The notes: generated from the sequence alone by a model not told the origin. Shown: positions 51,405 through 59,097, counted from the first letter of the stretch. The stretch: 64,000 bases of DNA from CAJXNP01 sp050305935 (GCA_050305935.1 JBNLGG010000003.1:62001-126000); one strand, 5' to 3'. Numbers and translations are program-made.

Positions 51405-51428
51405 GTGGTTTGTCCCCCGACAAACCAC
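51405..51428. repeat. Perfect palindrome gtggtttgtc-cccc-gacaaaccac
   Basis: Two ten-base arms are exact reverse complements around CCCC. The layout (GGTTTGTC/GACAAACC) parallels the GGTTCGTG/CACGAACC repeats a few hundred bases away, so it may be a diverged member of the same family. Confidence 0.55.
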
Positions 51429-51485
51429 CACGATAAAAATTCGTCATAGGCAATCAAAACATGGGAAAACAGCTCTGAGAGCCTT

Positions 51486-51524
51486 GGTTCGTGTCCCAAT
51501 CCTTGGGTCGTGTCCTTACGAACC
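51486..51524. repeat. Degenerate REP-like palindrome (R1)
   Basis: ggttcgtg (51486-51493) and acgaacc (51518-51524) pair over a longer, partly repeated centre containing gggtcgtgtcc. It is a degraded member of the TGGTTCGTG/CACGAACCA family. Confidence 0.5.
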
Positions 51525-51669
51525 AGGGAGCCGGAAATTAACTCGGGTCGCCAATGGTCTATACCCAGCCGCCTAATGGTTTCTATCATACCCACGTAAT
51601 GTACGGAGCGAATTCCATCAAGCAAATGTCAGAGGGTTTAAATAAATTCGCTGCTATTAAATTTAAACT

Positions 51670-52557
51670 ATGGATACGTTTATTGTTAAACTACTTGTTT
51701 ATGTGCTCTCCGGAATTTCAGCAATAACCCTGGTGGCAATAGACTTACTTTGGTGGGATAATAGAACCATCAATTTTAAACGGGCAAAAAAGATACTTTT
51801 AGGCGTTTTTATCGTCACATTTCCGCTTAGTGTCTATCTGGTTTACCAGGGAAACGCAAGTCAAAAAAGTATTACAAATCAAACCAATCCGAATTTCGAT
51901 TCACTTCAAGTTAATGCTCAATCGTTAAGCTCAACGTATGACTCTGTGAAGGCGGGCAATGACATATTGGTGTTTTCTGATCATCGAATCGACACCTTAT
52001 TGCTATCATTTGTGGAGCTTTCAAAACAAAAGTATCCGAAATCAGATACGCTGGAAGCGCTCACTAAATTGAAAAACGATGTTTTAGCTAATCTCGACAA
52101 TGAGAGAGATAATGTTAACTCTCCAAAGACTTCAGCAAATGCTAAAGATCCAATAGAGAAGCCTAAGGAGATTAGCCCCCAGTTTAAAATACCAAATGCT
52201 GACGCAGATATGCAATGGGCGATTCAGAATAAAAAAGTCAGTGAAATAGAAGATTCCGACGGGAATATTAAACTTCCCAGTGAAAGTATCCAGTTCAACA
52301 GTTTATATCATAATAAATTTGAAGTTAAGTATTCTTCAAAAGTTCCCAGTGATGAAATGATGATTGTTCTGAGGAATGAAAGCGTAAAACATTGTTCGGT
52401 ACATCACAACGGAAAACTTTCCTGGAAATCCGGATTTGCCGATAAAGAATTATTCATCGTCAAGATCAATCAACCCGAAGATGGGTCTTATACAATTAAT
52501 TACTATACTACCTCAAAGATTAATGACCCTCAAAAGGAAATAACTTTTAGGGAGTGA
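51670..52557 (+). CDS. Membrane-anchored protein of unknown function
   Basis: This 295-residue protein has two N-terminal transmembrane helices (about residues 5-27 and 40-58), separated by a short charged loop, and a large soluble part from about 60 on. The soluble part contains a Ser/Asn-rich stretch and a C-terminal region near NSLYHNKFEVKYSSKVPSDEMM and GSYTINYYTTSKINDP that could be a small beta-sandwich. I do not recognise the family. It is bounded by REP-like repeats on both sides (51486 and 52571 onward), so it may have moved or been rearranged with them. Codon use is ordinary for the window, and the frame is uninterrupted. Confidence 0.7.
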   Translation: MDTFIVKLLVYVLSGISAITLVAIDLLWWDNRTINFKRAKKILLGVFIVTFPLSVYLVYQGNASQKSITNQTNPNFDSLQVNAQSLSSTYDSVKAGNDILVFSDHRIDTLLLSFVELSKQKYPKSDTLEALTKLKNDVLANLDNERDNVNSPKTSANAKDPIEKPKEISPQFKIPNADADMQWAIQNKKVSEIEDSDGNIKLPSESIQFNSLYHNKFEVKYSSKVPSDEMMIVLRNESVKHCSVHHNGKLSWKSGFADKELFIVKINQPEDGSYTINYYTTSKINDPQKEITFRE

Positions 52558-52570
52558 TTTTCTTAACCTG

Positions 52571-52705
52571 CCTTGGTTTCTGTCTTCACGAACCATTTTC
52601 CCGGTAAGTAAGTAAATAATTTCTCAGCTCTGATCCGTGTCTCACGAACCATTTTTCCGGTATGTAAATTATTCCCAAGCCTTGGTTCGTGTCTTCACGA
52701 ACCAC
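52571..52705. repeat. Tandem trio of REP-like palindromes (R2-R4)
   Basis: Three palindromes lie at 52571-52597, 52628-52653 and 52680-52705, 52-57 bp apart, each with cacgaacca as right half. R4 has ttggttcgtg-tctt-cacgaacca, nearly perfect. They are joined by similar linkers such as cggtaagtaagtaaataatt. They directly precede the RAYT transposase gene, the usual place for the elements this enzyme class recognises. Confidence 0.75.
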
Positions 52706-52754
52706 ATCCTCAAAAAATAAAATATTCTTATTTTCGGTTTATACTTTTCACCAC

Positions 52755-53303
52755 ATGCTTAAATACCAAAGGAAGTCAATTGTTGAAATTGGCAAGATAT
52801 ACTTCTGGACAGCCACCATTAACCAATGGATTCCTCTATTGCTTGATGATCATTTTAAGGAAATTATCATTTCTTCATTGACCTATCTAAGCAGGAGAAA
52901 GAAGATCGATGTATTTGCCTTTGTCGTCATGCCCAACCACATTCATCTAATTTGGCGGATCAACGAACTCAATGGAAAGGAGAGCGCCCACGGTTCATTT
53001 TTAAAGTTTACGGCGCATGAATTTAAAAAGCGACTTATTGATCAGGGTTCGGAGCTATTGGCGAGGTTTAAAGTTAATGCGTCAAACAAGGAATATGAAT
53101 TCTGGCAGCGGGACTCACTGGCGATACCGATTTATACCAGGGATGTGGCATTGCAAAAGCTGGACTATATTCACAATAACCCCATGGCAGATCATTGGAG
53201 TCTGGTCAATGACCCAAACGATTATTACTATTCATCCTGCTCGTTTTATGAACATGGGCAATCGAAATTTCCATTTTTAAAGGATTTGTTGGAGGAGGTG
53301 TAA
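52755..53303 (+). CDS. REP-associated tyrosine transposase (RAYT, IS200/IS605-like Y1)
   Basis: A 182-residue single-strand-DNA nuclease of the HUH/Y1 class that acts on REP palindromes. The HUH motif is in MPNHIHLIWRI. The C-terminal RAYT signature is LDYIHNNPMADHW, with the candidate nucleophilic tyrosine in DYIHNNP, followed by YYYSSCSFY. ATG 52755 is preferred. An in-frame GTG at 52689 lies inside the last upstream REP and adds no family sequence. The palindromes R2-R4 upstream and R5 (53321-53342) downstream frame it. Such proteins are usually not self-mobile but spread their repeats. A truncated second copy of its 3' end occurs at 53821-53894. Confidence 0.9.
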   Translation: MLKYQRKSIVEIGKIYFWTATINQWIPLLLDDHFKEIIISSLTYLSRRKKIDVFAFVVMPNHIHLIWRINELNGKESAHGSFLKFTAHEFKKRLIDQGSELLARFKVNASNKEYEFWQRDSLAIPIYTRDVALQKLDYIHNNPMADHWSLVNDPNDYYYSSCSFYEHGQSKFPFLKDLLEEV

Positions 53304-53320
53304 TTGTCGGTTTCACTGGC

Positions 53321-53342
53321 TGGTTCGTGGAGACACGAACCA
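53321..53342. repeat. REP palindrome after RAYT (R5)
   Basis: TGGTTCGTG-GAGA-CACGAACCA is a perfect nine-base inverted repeat 17 bp past the transposase stop codon. The same sequence and flank recur at 53912-53933 (R7), after the truncated copy. Confidence 0.8.
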
Positions 53343-53355
53343 GGGCTACAGAGTT

Positions 53356-53706
53356 TTATTCTTTCATCGGGGTTGTCCTTATTGTGGTTCCTTTCGTCAC
53401 ATTGCATCGATAAACTGTTCCAGTGATGGTGCTTTTAATGAAATACTTTTTGTCGGTGGTGTCCCAGATTGATTTGGTCAAATCGGTAACAATGAAAACA
53501 TCAGGGTTTAGATTATGTAGTTCATCAATATAAGGTGATTCTGGTTGAAGGTTAAGGGCGAAAAAGTCAAAGATAAAGTCATTTTTTCCGGTAAACTTAT
53601 AAGTATGATAACCCATATTGTCCCTTTCATTTGAACAGGAGGATAAGAGGACGCTTATTAGGTATAAACTCACTATGAGAATAGTTGAAATTTTGTAACG
53701 CGTCAT
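53356..53706 (-). CDS. Small lipoprotein of unknown function between REP elements
   Basis: A 116-residue protein with a signal peptide and lipobox (VLLSSC, cysteine about residue 24). ATG 53706 gives MTRYKISTILIVSLYLISV, a normal signal sequence. The frame runs further upstream to 53781, but those residues come from the REP element R6 and are not natural. The mature part, about 90 residues, contains YKFTGKNDFIFDFFALNLQPES and SIWDTTDKKYFIKSTITGT and is probably a small beta-sheet domain. No family is recognised. It lies between the RAYT unit (R5) and the deleted derivative (R6-R7), so it may have been caught between two insertions. Confidence 0.65.
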   Translation of the reverse strand: MTRYKISTILIVSLYLISVLLSSCSNERDNMGYHTYKFTGKNDFIFDFFALNLQPESPYIDELHNLNPDVFIVTDLTKSIWDTTDKKYFIKSTITGTVYRCNVTKGTTIRTTPMKE

Positions 53707-53759
53707 TTTGCAGTTGATTTCGATATCGAATTTAACAAAAAAATTGATTTTCTCAGCAT

Positions 53760-53780
53760 TGGTTCGTGTCCCACGAACCA
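53760..53780. repeat. REP palindrome (R6)
   Basis: TGGTTCGTG-TCC-CACGAACCA is a perfect nine-base inverted repeat with the same downstream linker (ttttcccagtaagtaaattatt) as R2 and R3. It is the left end of the internally deleted unit. Confidence 0.8.
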
Positions 53781-53820
53781 TTTTCCCAGTAAGTAAATTA
53801 TTCTTAATTTTCCTTTCCGA

Positions 53821-53894
53821 TATTCATTCGGCTCATTTTATGAACAATGACAAGGGGGTTTTCCTTTTTTAAAAGATTGTTGGAGGAGGTGTAA
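53821..53894 (+). pseudogene. Truncated RAYT 3' end (deleted derivative)
   Basis: This stretch matches the last ~75 bases of the RAYT gene at 53230-53303 (attcattcggctcattttatgaac, then gattgttggaggaggtgtaa) with small changes. It is followed by the identical 3' flank and REP R7. The rest of the transposase is missing. It is thus an internally deleted copy lying between R6 and R7, comparable to a BIME or MITE derivative. Confidence 0.75.
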
Positions 53895-53911
53895 TTGTCG
53901 GTTTCACTGGC

Positions 53912-53933
53912 TGGTTCGTGGAGACACGAACCA
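53912..53933. repeat. REP palindrome (R7)
   Basis: TGGTTCGTG-GAGA-CACGAACCA is identical to R5, including the upstream flank taattgtcggtttcactggc. It is the right end of the deleted copy. Confidence 0.8.
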
Positions 53934-54004
53934 GGGCGCGAGGATACTCAAATGTATGTAAAAAGCGTTTGCCCCATTTGCCCTGAAATTTGCCCCACCC
54001 CCAA

Positions 54005-54029
54005 TAAAAAATGCCCTTTTCAGGGCATT
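54005..54029 (-). terminator. Terminator after tRNA-Cys
   Basis: On the minus strand, aatgccct-gaaa-agggcatt is followed by a T-run just 3' of the tRNA. This is a standard intrinsic terminator. Confidence 0.8.
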
Positions 54030-54042
54030 CAAACAAAGGGTG

Positions 54043-54113
54043 AGGTCGAGAGCGGATTCGAACCGCTGTAAAAGGTTTTGCAGACCTCTGCCTAGCCACT
54101 CGGCCACTCGACC
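54043..54113 (-). tRNA. tRNA-Cys (anticodon GCA)
   Basis: Read on the minus strand, the acceptor arm pairs ggtcgag with ctcgacc, and the discriminator base is U, as usual for cysteine. The anticodon arm is gaggt-CTGCAAA-acctt with anticodon GCA. The T-arm is cggttcgaatccg. The tRNA is 71 nt, and CCA is not encoded. Confidence 0.95.
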
Positions 54114-54430
54114 TTGATTTGGGATGCAAAAATATAAATTCCTGCCCTTCCTACAAGCTAATTCTATGAATATTTTACCTGCTTTCGGCTTTTTTGACAA
54201 CTTTTATTCTTACGGATGAAAACGGTATCGGATTCGCAGGGTAGGAGAAACATTTGCGGTTAAAATAATGCAGATGTAGAAGAGAGGGAACTGCCTCCAC
54301 AAACCCGGCCAGAGGCCTGATGAATAGTCGCCACTCGATTGAATCGATCGACTGAAAAATGGAAGGACATAAAAAAAGCGCACCGTGAAGTGCGCTTTTT
54401 GCATATTGTTAAAAACCGGGGAGATTACTG
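54114..54430. other. Intergenic region between tRNA-Cys and rpsA
   Basis: These 317 bp contain the tRNA-Cys promoter side and the rpsA terminator (54373-54400). No open frame with coding character is seen. Confidence 0.6.
54373..54400 (-). terminator. Bidirectional-looking terminator of rpsA
   Basis: aaaaagcgcac-cgtgaa-gtgcgcttttt is an eleven-pair perfect hairpin with T-runs in both directions, 31 bp past the rpsA stop codon. Confidence 0.9.
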
Positions 54431-56443
54431 TTACTCCTCTGTTTTTTCTTCCTCGTCAGAAGTTGCTTCGGCAGCATCGGCTGCATCAGATTTTGGCTCA
54501 TCAGCCTTTTTAGCCTTAGGCTTCTCTTCCTTGTCCGACGTAGCTTCAGCGGAGTCGGATTTAGCTTCAGCTGCAGGGGCTTCTTCTGTTACTTCTTCAG
54601 CCTTCGCCTCAGCTACAGGAGCTTCTTCCTTCGGCTCTTCTTTTTTGGCCTCAGCTTTTGGCTTAGCAGCTTTCTTCGCGTCAGCGGCGACTTCCATTTG
54701 CTCTTTCAAAGCAGAAAGAGCTTCCAGGTCGCCAAGGGTTGATTTCTCAACTTCCTTGTTGATCTTGCTTACAGCGCTCTTAGGAGTAGGTTTCTTCTTC
54801 TTGAATTTCTCAGCTTCTGTAAACATCGCCGTATGTGAAAGAACGATCCTCTTTTCATCTTTAGAGAACTCCAGTACTTTGAAGTCAAGCGTTTCACCTA
54901 CTTCCGCCTGGCCGCCATCTTCTTTCACAAGGTTTTTAGATGTAGCAAAACCTTCGATACCGTATGGTAATTCAAGCACCGCACCTTTGTCGTTCTTGCT
55001 CAGAACGCTACACTTGTGAGCAGAACCTCTTGTGAATACTGTTTCGAATGTATCCCATGGATTCTCTTCCAATTGTTTGTGGCCAAGGGCCAGCCTTCTG
55101 TTTTCCACATCTAGCTCCAGAACCTGAACTTCCAGCTCTTCACCTACCTTTACAAACTCAGATGGGTGCTTGATCTTTTTCGTCCAGCTAAGGTCAGAAA
55201 CGTGAACAAGACCGTCGATACCCTCTTCCAGCTCAATGAACAAGCCGAAGTTTGTTAGGTTTCTTACCACACCTTTGTGCTTCGTGCCCACGGCATAGTT
55301 AGTAAGCAGTGATTGTTTTGTCCAGGGATCTTCCGTCAATTGCTTGATACCCAATGACATTTTTCTTTCATCCCTGTCAAGGGTCAATACGACAGCGCTC
55401 AACTCGTCATCGATGTTGATGAAGTCCTGAGGATTTCTCAGGTGCTGCGACCATGACATTTCAGAAACGTGGATCAAACCTTCCACACCTGGCATGATTT
55501 CAAGGAACGCACCGTAATCCGCTACATTCACAATCTTACCGGTAACTTTTGATCCCACTTCGATATCTGTTGGTAAAGAATCCCATGGGTGGGCAGTCAA
55601 CTGCTTCATGCCAAGAGAGATTCTCTTTTTATCTTCGTCAAAATCAAGAACAACCACTTTTACAGTCTCGTCCAGGTTAAGTACTTCCTCTGGGTGATTG
55701 ATCCTGCCCCATGAGATGTCTGTGATGTGAAGCAGACCGTCCACACCACCAAGGTCGATGAATACACCGAAGTTGGTCATGTTTTTGATCACGCCTTCCA
55801 GTACCTGTCCTTTTTCAAGGTTGTTAAGGATTTCAGCTTTTTGCTGCTCAAGGTCTTTCTCGATCAGTACTTTGTGTGAAACCACCACGTTGTCATTGGT
55901 GTAGTTGATTTTCACTACTTTGACCTCCATTTTCTTTCCGACAAATATGTCGAAATCACGGATAGGCTTCACGTCGATCTGCGAACCGGGAAGGAATGAC
56001 TCCACACCAAATATGTCGACGATCAAACCACCTTTAGTCCTTCTTTTTACAAAACCTTCGATGACCTTATCGTGTTCAAATGATGCCTGGATGTTTTCCC
56101 AAGCTCGTACGATTTTTGCTTTTCTTCGGGATAGGATAAGCTGTCCCAGCTCGTTTTCCTGCTCTTCGATGTAGACTTCTACTTCGTCACCGGATTTCAG
56201 ATCAGGGGTGTCCCTGAATTCGTTCAGCGGCACAAGACCGTCTGATTTAAAACCGATGTTAAGGATTACGTCCCTGTCAGTAATGCCGACTATTTTACCC
56301 AATACCACCTTTTTTTCTTCGATGGTAGTCAGTGTCTCTTCGTACACTTTAGCCAGCTCTTCTCTTTCTTTTTTGGAATAATCCAGGCCAAATCCTTTTG
56401 GCGCTATATCATCCCAGTTAAACTCTTCAGGAGTGTTACTCAT
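54431..56443 (-). CDS. rpsA: 30S ribosomal protein S1
   Basis: This 670-residue S1 binds mRNA leaders and brings them to the 30S subunit. Six S1 RNA-binding repeats can be followed: about 45-112, 127-192, 212-280, 297-367, 384-455 and 470-540. Repeats 3-5 are the strongest (FGVFIDLGGVDGLLHITDISW, YGAFLEIMPGVEGLIHVSEMSW). The last ~120 residues are a low-complexity tail of Ala, Glu, Lys and Ser with repeated EEAPVAEAKAEE-like and SDEEE blocks, much longer than in Escherichia coli S1. In a phylum with weak Shine-Dalgarno signals, S1 may matter more for initiation. A promoter and leader hairpin lie upstream, and a strong terminator follows. Confidence 0.96.
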   Translation of the reverse strand: MSNTPEEFNWDDIAPKGFGLDYSKKEREELAKVYEETLTTIEEKKVVLGKIVGITDRDVILNIGFKSDGLVPLNEFRDTPDLKSGDEVEVYIEEQENELGQLILSRRKAKIVRAWENIQASFEHDKVIEGFVKRRTKGGLIVDIFGVESFLPGSQIDVKPIRDFDIFVGKKMEVKVVKINYTNDNVVVSHKVLIEKDLEQQKAEILNNLEKGQVLEGVIKNMTNFGVFIDLGGVDGLLHITDISWGRINHPEEVLNLDETVKVVVLDFDEDKKRISLGMKQLTAHPWDSLPTDIEVGSKVTGKIVNVADYGAFLEIMPGVEGLIHVSEMSWSQHLRNPQDFINIDDELSAVVLTLDRDERKMSLGIKQLTEDPWTKQSLLTNYAVGTKHKGVVRNLTNFGLFIELEEGIDGLVHVSDLSWTKKIKHPSEFVKVGEELEVQVLELDVENRRLALGHKQLEENPWDTFETVFTRGSAHKCSVLSKNDKGAVLELPYGIEGFATSKNLVKEDGGQAEVGETLDFKVLEFSKDEKRIVLSHTAMFTEAEKFKKKKPTPKSAVSKINKEVEKSTLGDLEALSALKEQMEVAADAKKAAKPKAEAKKEEPKEEAPVAEAKAEEVTEEAPAAEAKSDSAEATSDKEEKPKAKKADEPKSDAADAAEATSDEEEKTEE

Positions 56444-56532
56444 GTTATTGTGTCCTTGTAATACTCAGCAAATCAGGACATTAAATGCTGAATTAGTTTG
56501 TTACATAAAAATGCCTGTGATTTTCACTGACA

Positions 56533-56556
56533 CCCGTTTTTTGAAACGGAGTGCAA
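56533..56556 (-). promoter_or_regulatory. Hairpin in the rpsA leader
   Basis: On the minus strand, ccgttt-caaa-aaacgg with flanking cac/gtg pairs forms a nine-pair hairpin with one bulge. It begins at the probable transcription start and could influence mRNA stability or mediate S1 autoregulation. The function is inferred from position only. Confidence 0.45.
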
Positions 56557-56584
56557 ATGTATGGAAAATATATGAAGGGGAAAA
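56554..56584 (-). promoter_or_regulatory. Bacteroidota-type promoter of rpsA
   Basis: On the minus strand TACATTTG matches the -7 consensus TAnnTTTG, with CTTTT 19 bp upstream where TTG/TTTG is expected at -33. It lies about 110 bp before the rpsA start. Confidence 0.6.
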
Positions 56585-56621
56585 GGTTCTGCTTAAAAAC
56601 TGATTATCTGGCGATTAGTAA

Positions 56622-56649
56622 TAAAAAACCCGGTTTTGACACCGGGGTT
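56622..56649 (-). terminator. Terminator between the 42-codon ORF and rpsA
   Basis: On the minus strand, aaccccggt-gtcaaa-accgggtt (one bulged base) is followed by six T residues. It would end a transcript from dnaG and the small ORF before the rpsA promoter begins. Confidence 0.75.
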
Positions 56650-56713
56650 ATGCAAGCAGATTAGAAAGTAATTCACTGTATATTTTAAAACCAGCTAGGC
56701 TGGTCAACTATTC

Positions 56714-56842
56714 TTAATTTCTTGATTTTACCTTGACGGGAATGGGCTGTAATTGTTTCCTGTTTTTCATTATTGTATCCCTCACCTGATCCAACACATC
56801 ATCCACTTTTTCCAATAACTTTTTACCTAATGATTTTGACAT
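56714..56842 (-). CDS. Small basic protein of 42 residues, unknown function
   Basis: An open frame from ATG 56842 to TAA 56714 encodes a 42-residue lysine- and arginine-rich peptide. It has an amphipathic N-terminal half (MSKSLGKKLLEKVDDVLDQV) and a basic, proline-containing tail (KNRKQLQPIPVKVKSRN). It lies between dnaG and rpsA on the same strand, 163 bp after dnaG, and is followed by its own terminator. Support comes from the protein-like composition, the AT-rich leader, and the terminator. Without comparison to other genomes it cannot be told from chance, and no family is recognised. Confidence 0.5.
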   Translation of the reverse strand: MSKSLGKKLLEKVDDVLDQVRDTIMKNRKQLQPIPVKVKSRN

Positions 56843-57004
56843 TGTTATTTTTTTGTTTCCTACAATTTAACTGATTACTCGCTTCAGGGTTTTAAAATTA
56901 TGAATTAAGAAGGGAAAACCTAGTTTAATTGGTCTAAAAATAGGGGTGGTTGGTCGAAAAGGAGAAAAGGAGAGACAGGCGGAAAAGCTGCAAAAGACCA
57001 ATAA

Positions 57005-58924
57005 TTATGAAATTACAATCCCCAATGGCTTGGCAAACTCGATTTCTGCTTGTTTTAGTTCCTTTTGTATTTTTAACAACTCCATCTGCCGGTCGGGGTC
57101 GGTTTCTTTTTTAAGCTCTTCCTGGTTGTTTTTAATGATGTTTTTGATCTTTCGGAATTTCAGGCGAAGCAGGTTTGTGTAGACGGAATTATCAAGGATG
57201 TCTGTTTCCTTGGGCACATAGATGGAATATCGCTGCCAGTTGCTGCTTACCTCATATGGTGTGCTGATCAGATCGATGACCAGCTTTTTCACATCTTCAT
57301 TACCTTCCTTAATAAAGTAGTCTGCTGTTACTACTTTTCCCGCTTCGATGTTTGCTTTAAACATCTCAATGATTTTCAGGTGGATGGGGTCGGTGAAATC
57401 CATGTTTTCAAGCTCCTCCAGGTAATGATCGTAAAGCTTGTATTTATCCTCGATTTCGTTGAAGCCATAGCAAATTAGCAAGCGGATACACTCCCGTTCC
57501 TGTAATAGCAGGGAGTCGACGGTTTCCTTAGCTCCTTTTTGTTCAGTAAATGTTTCTTCGAGGATTTCCGGAATGACTTCCTCCTGAAATCTGTCCGATC
57601 GTTTTGTGTCTTCCCTTCGGCGCTTGAGAATGATCTTGTTCAGCTCCGCCAGTAAGGTTTCCTCGCCGATTTTTAATTGCACGCTCGTTTCCCGGATGTA
57701 CACCACCCTCTTTACGGGATCGGGAATTTTGGAAATACTTTCGACGATATTGTTGATCGCTTCCGCTTTTTTAATCGGATCTTTGGAAGCATCTTTGGAC
57801 AGCAGCTCGGTTTTAAATGAAAGGAAATCGCGGGTATTTTCCTTCAGGTATTCCCTGAAATTAAATGCGCCTACTTTCCTGCTGTAACTGTCCGGATCCT
57901 CACCGCCGGGGAAAACCAAAGCCCGGACGTTCAGCCCCTGTTCCAGGATCATGTCAATGCCGCGCATGGATGCCCGCATACCCGCTTCATCCCCGTCAAA
58001 AAGTACGGTAATGTTTTCCGTCAACCTGCCGATGGATTTGATCTGGTTTTCCGTGAGTGATGTGCCCGAAGAAGCAACGACATTTTCCACCCCGCTTTGG
58101 TGCATGGAGATCACATCAGTATATCCTTCCACCAGGTAGCAATTGTCTTTTCCCCTTATTTCGCGCCTGGCCTGGAATATTCCATAGAGGATATTGCTCT
58201 TGTGGTAGATTTCGCTTTCGGGACTGTTGAGGTATTTCGGTACTTTTTTGTCAGAAGAAAGTGTCCTGGCGCCAAAGGCGATCGGCTTTCCGGTATTGTT
58301 GTGAATAGGGAAAATGACACGGCCCCGAAAGCGATCATAGGTTTTGTCATCTTTTACGACGATCAGCCCTGTCTTTTCCAGGAATTCTTTTTTATATCCT
58401 TTTTCAAGTGCATTTACTTCGAGGTCGTCCCATTTATCCAGGCTGTAGCCGAGTTCAAATTTCCGGATTGTTTCTTCTGTAAATCCGCGTTCTTTAAAAT
58501 AACTGAGACCAATTTTTTTGCCATCGTCCGAATTCCATAACCGATCCACAAAGTGGTCTTTTGCAAAGTTGGTGACAATGAGCAGGCTTTCCCTTTCTGA
58601 TTGTTCGAGTAGCTCTTCGGGCGTTTGCTGCTCCTCTTCGACTTCGATACCATATTTTTTGGCGAGGAATAGGAGTGCTTCCACATAACTCAGACCATCA
58701 TATTCCATGATAAAGGTGATCGCATCGCCCGCCTTACTGCTACTAAAATCCTTAAAGTTTTCATTTTTTGGGAAAACAAAAAAGGAAGGTGTTTTTTCGT
58801 TGGAGAATGGACTTCTGGCCTTGTAGTTGGCCCCTGTTTTTTTTAATTGGATGAATTCACCAATGACATCTACAATATCAATGCGCTCTTTAATTCGGTC
58901 TACGGTGTCCTTGCTGATTCTCAT
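57005..58924 (-). CDS. dnaG: DNA primase DnaG
   Basis: The 639-residue replicative primase makes RNA primers for Okazaki fragments. The N-terminal CHC2-type domain has the usual EKTPSF core, but its four zinc ligands are replaced: RSPFSNEKTPSF and FKDFSSSKAGD have Ser, Ser, Asp and Ser where Cys, His, Cys and Cys belong. The catalytic Toprim domain is intact, with NCYLVEGYTDVISM and ITVLFDGDEAGMRAS. The C-terminal part is helical and would bind the DnaB helicase. ATG 58924 (MRISKDTVDRIK) is chosen over an in-frame TTG at 58936. The loss of zinc ligands is, to my recollection, shared by other Bacteroidota. Confidence 0.95.
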   Translation of the reverse strand: MRISKDTVDRIKERIDIVDVIGEFIQLKKTGANYKARSPFSNEKTPSFFVFPKNENFKDFSSSKAGDAITFIMEYDGLSYVEALLFLAKKYGIEVEEEQQTPEELLEQSERESLLIVTNFAKDHFVDRLWNSDDGKKIGLSYFKERGFTEETIRKFELGYSLDKWDDLEVNALEKGYKKEFLEKTGLIVVKDDKTYDRFRGRVIFPIHNNTGKPIAFGARTLSSDKKVPKYLNSPESEIYHKSNILYGIFQARREIRGKDNCYLVEGYTDVISMHQSGVENVVASSGTSLTENQIKSIGRLTENITVLFDGDEAGMRASMRGIDMILEQGLNVRALVFPGGEDPDSYSRKVGAFNFREYLKENTRDFLSFKTELLSKDASKDPIKKAEAINNIVESISKIPDPVKRVVYIRETSVQLKIGEETLLAELNKIILKRRREDTKRSDRFQEEVIPEILEETFTEQKGAKETVDSLLLQERECIRLLICYGFNEIEDKYKLYDHYLEELENMDFTDPIHLKIIEMFKANIEAGKVVTADYFIKEGNEDVKKLVIDLISTPYEVSSNWQRYSIYVPKETDILDNSVYTNLLRLKFRKIKNIIKNNQEELKKETDPDRQMELLKIQKELKQAEIEFAKPLGIVIS

Positions 58925-59097
58925 GTGCTGATGCAATCGGGAAAAAAACCAAAATTAGTCACAAATTGTTATTAATTGTAAAAAATACAAACACATATAT
59001 TGAAGAGGGAGAATTATGATCAAGGTAATATGTATTTAGTTTAAATAAATGCGATATTTGCAATGGAATTTTTTGATAGAAGAAGAAATAGCGATAC

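Larger units (their letters stand above)
51281..51669. other. Intergenic region with palindromic repeats
   Basis: These 389 bp contain two palindromic elements (51405-51428 and 51486-51524) related to the REP family beside the transposase further on. A short open frame on the minus strand (51380-51625) passes through them and is not considered a gene. Confidence 0.65.

Noticed and set aside
51380..51625. An 81-codon open frame on the minus strand between the SRAP gene and the membrane protein
   Set aside because: It runs through two palindromic repeats and has no recognisable protein features.
52571..52705. Three evenly spaced repeats before the transposase, considered as a CRISPR array
   Set aside because: Only three units, each a palindrome of the REP type with similar (not unique) linkers, and no cas genes anywhere in the window.
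53869..54200. Two open frames covering the tRNA-Cys gene
   Set aside because: They overlap a clear tRNA and its terminator and resemble no protein.
54339..55019. A long Ser/Ala-rich open frame opposite rpsA
   Set aside because: It is the antisense of the low-complexity tail of S1; its length comes from the repeat composition.
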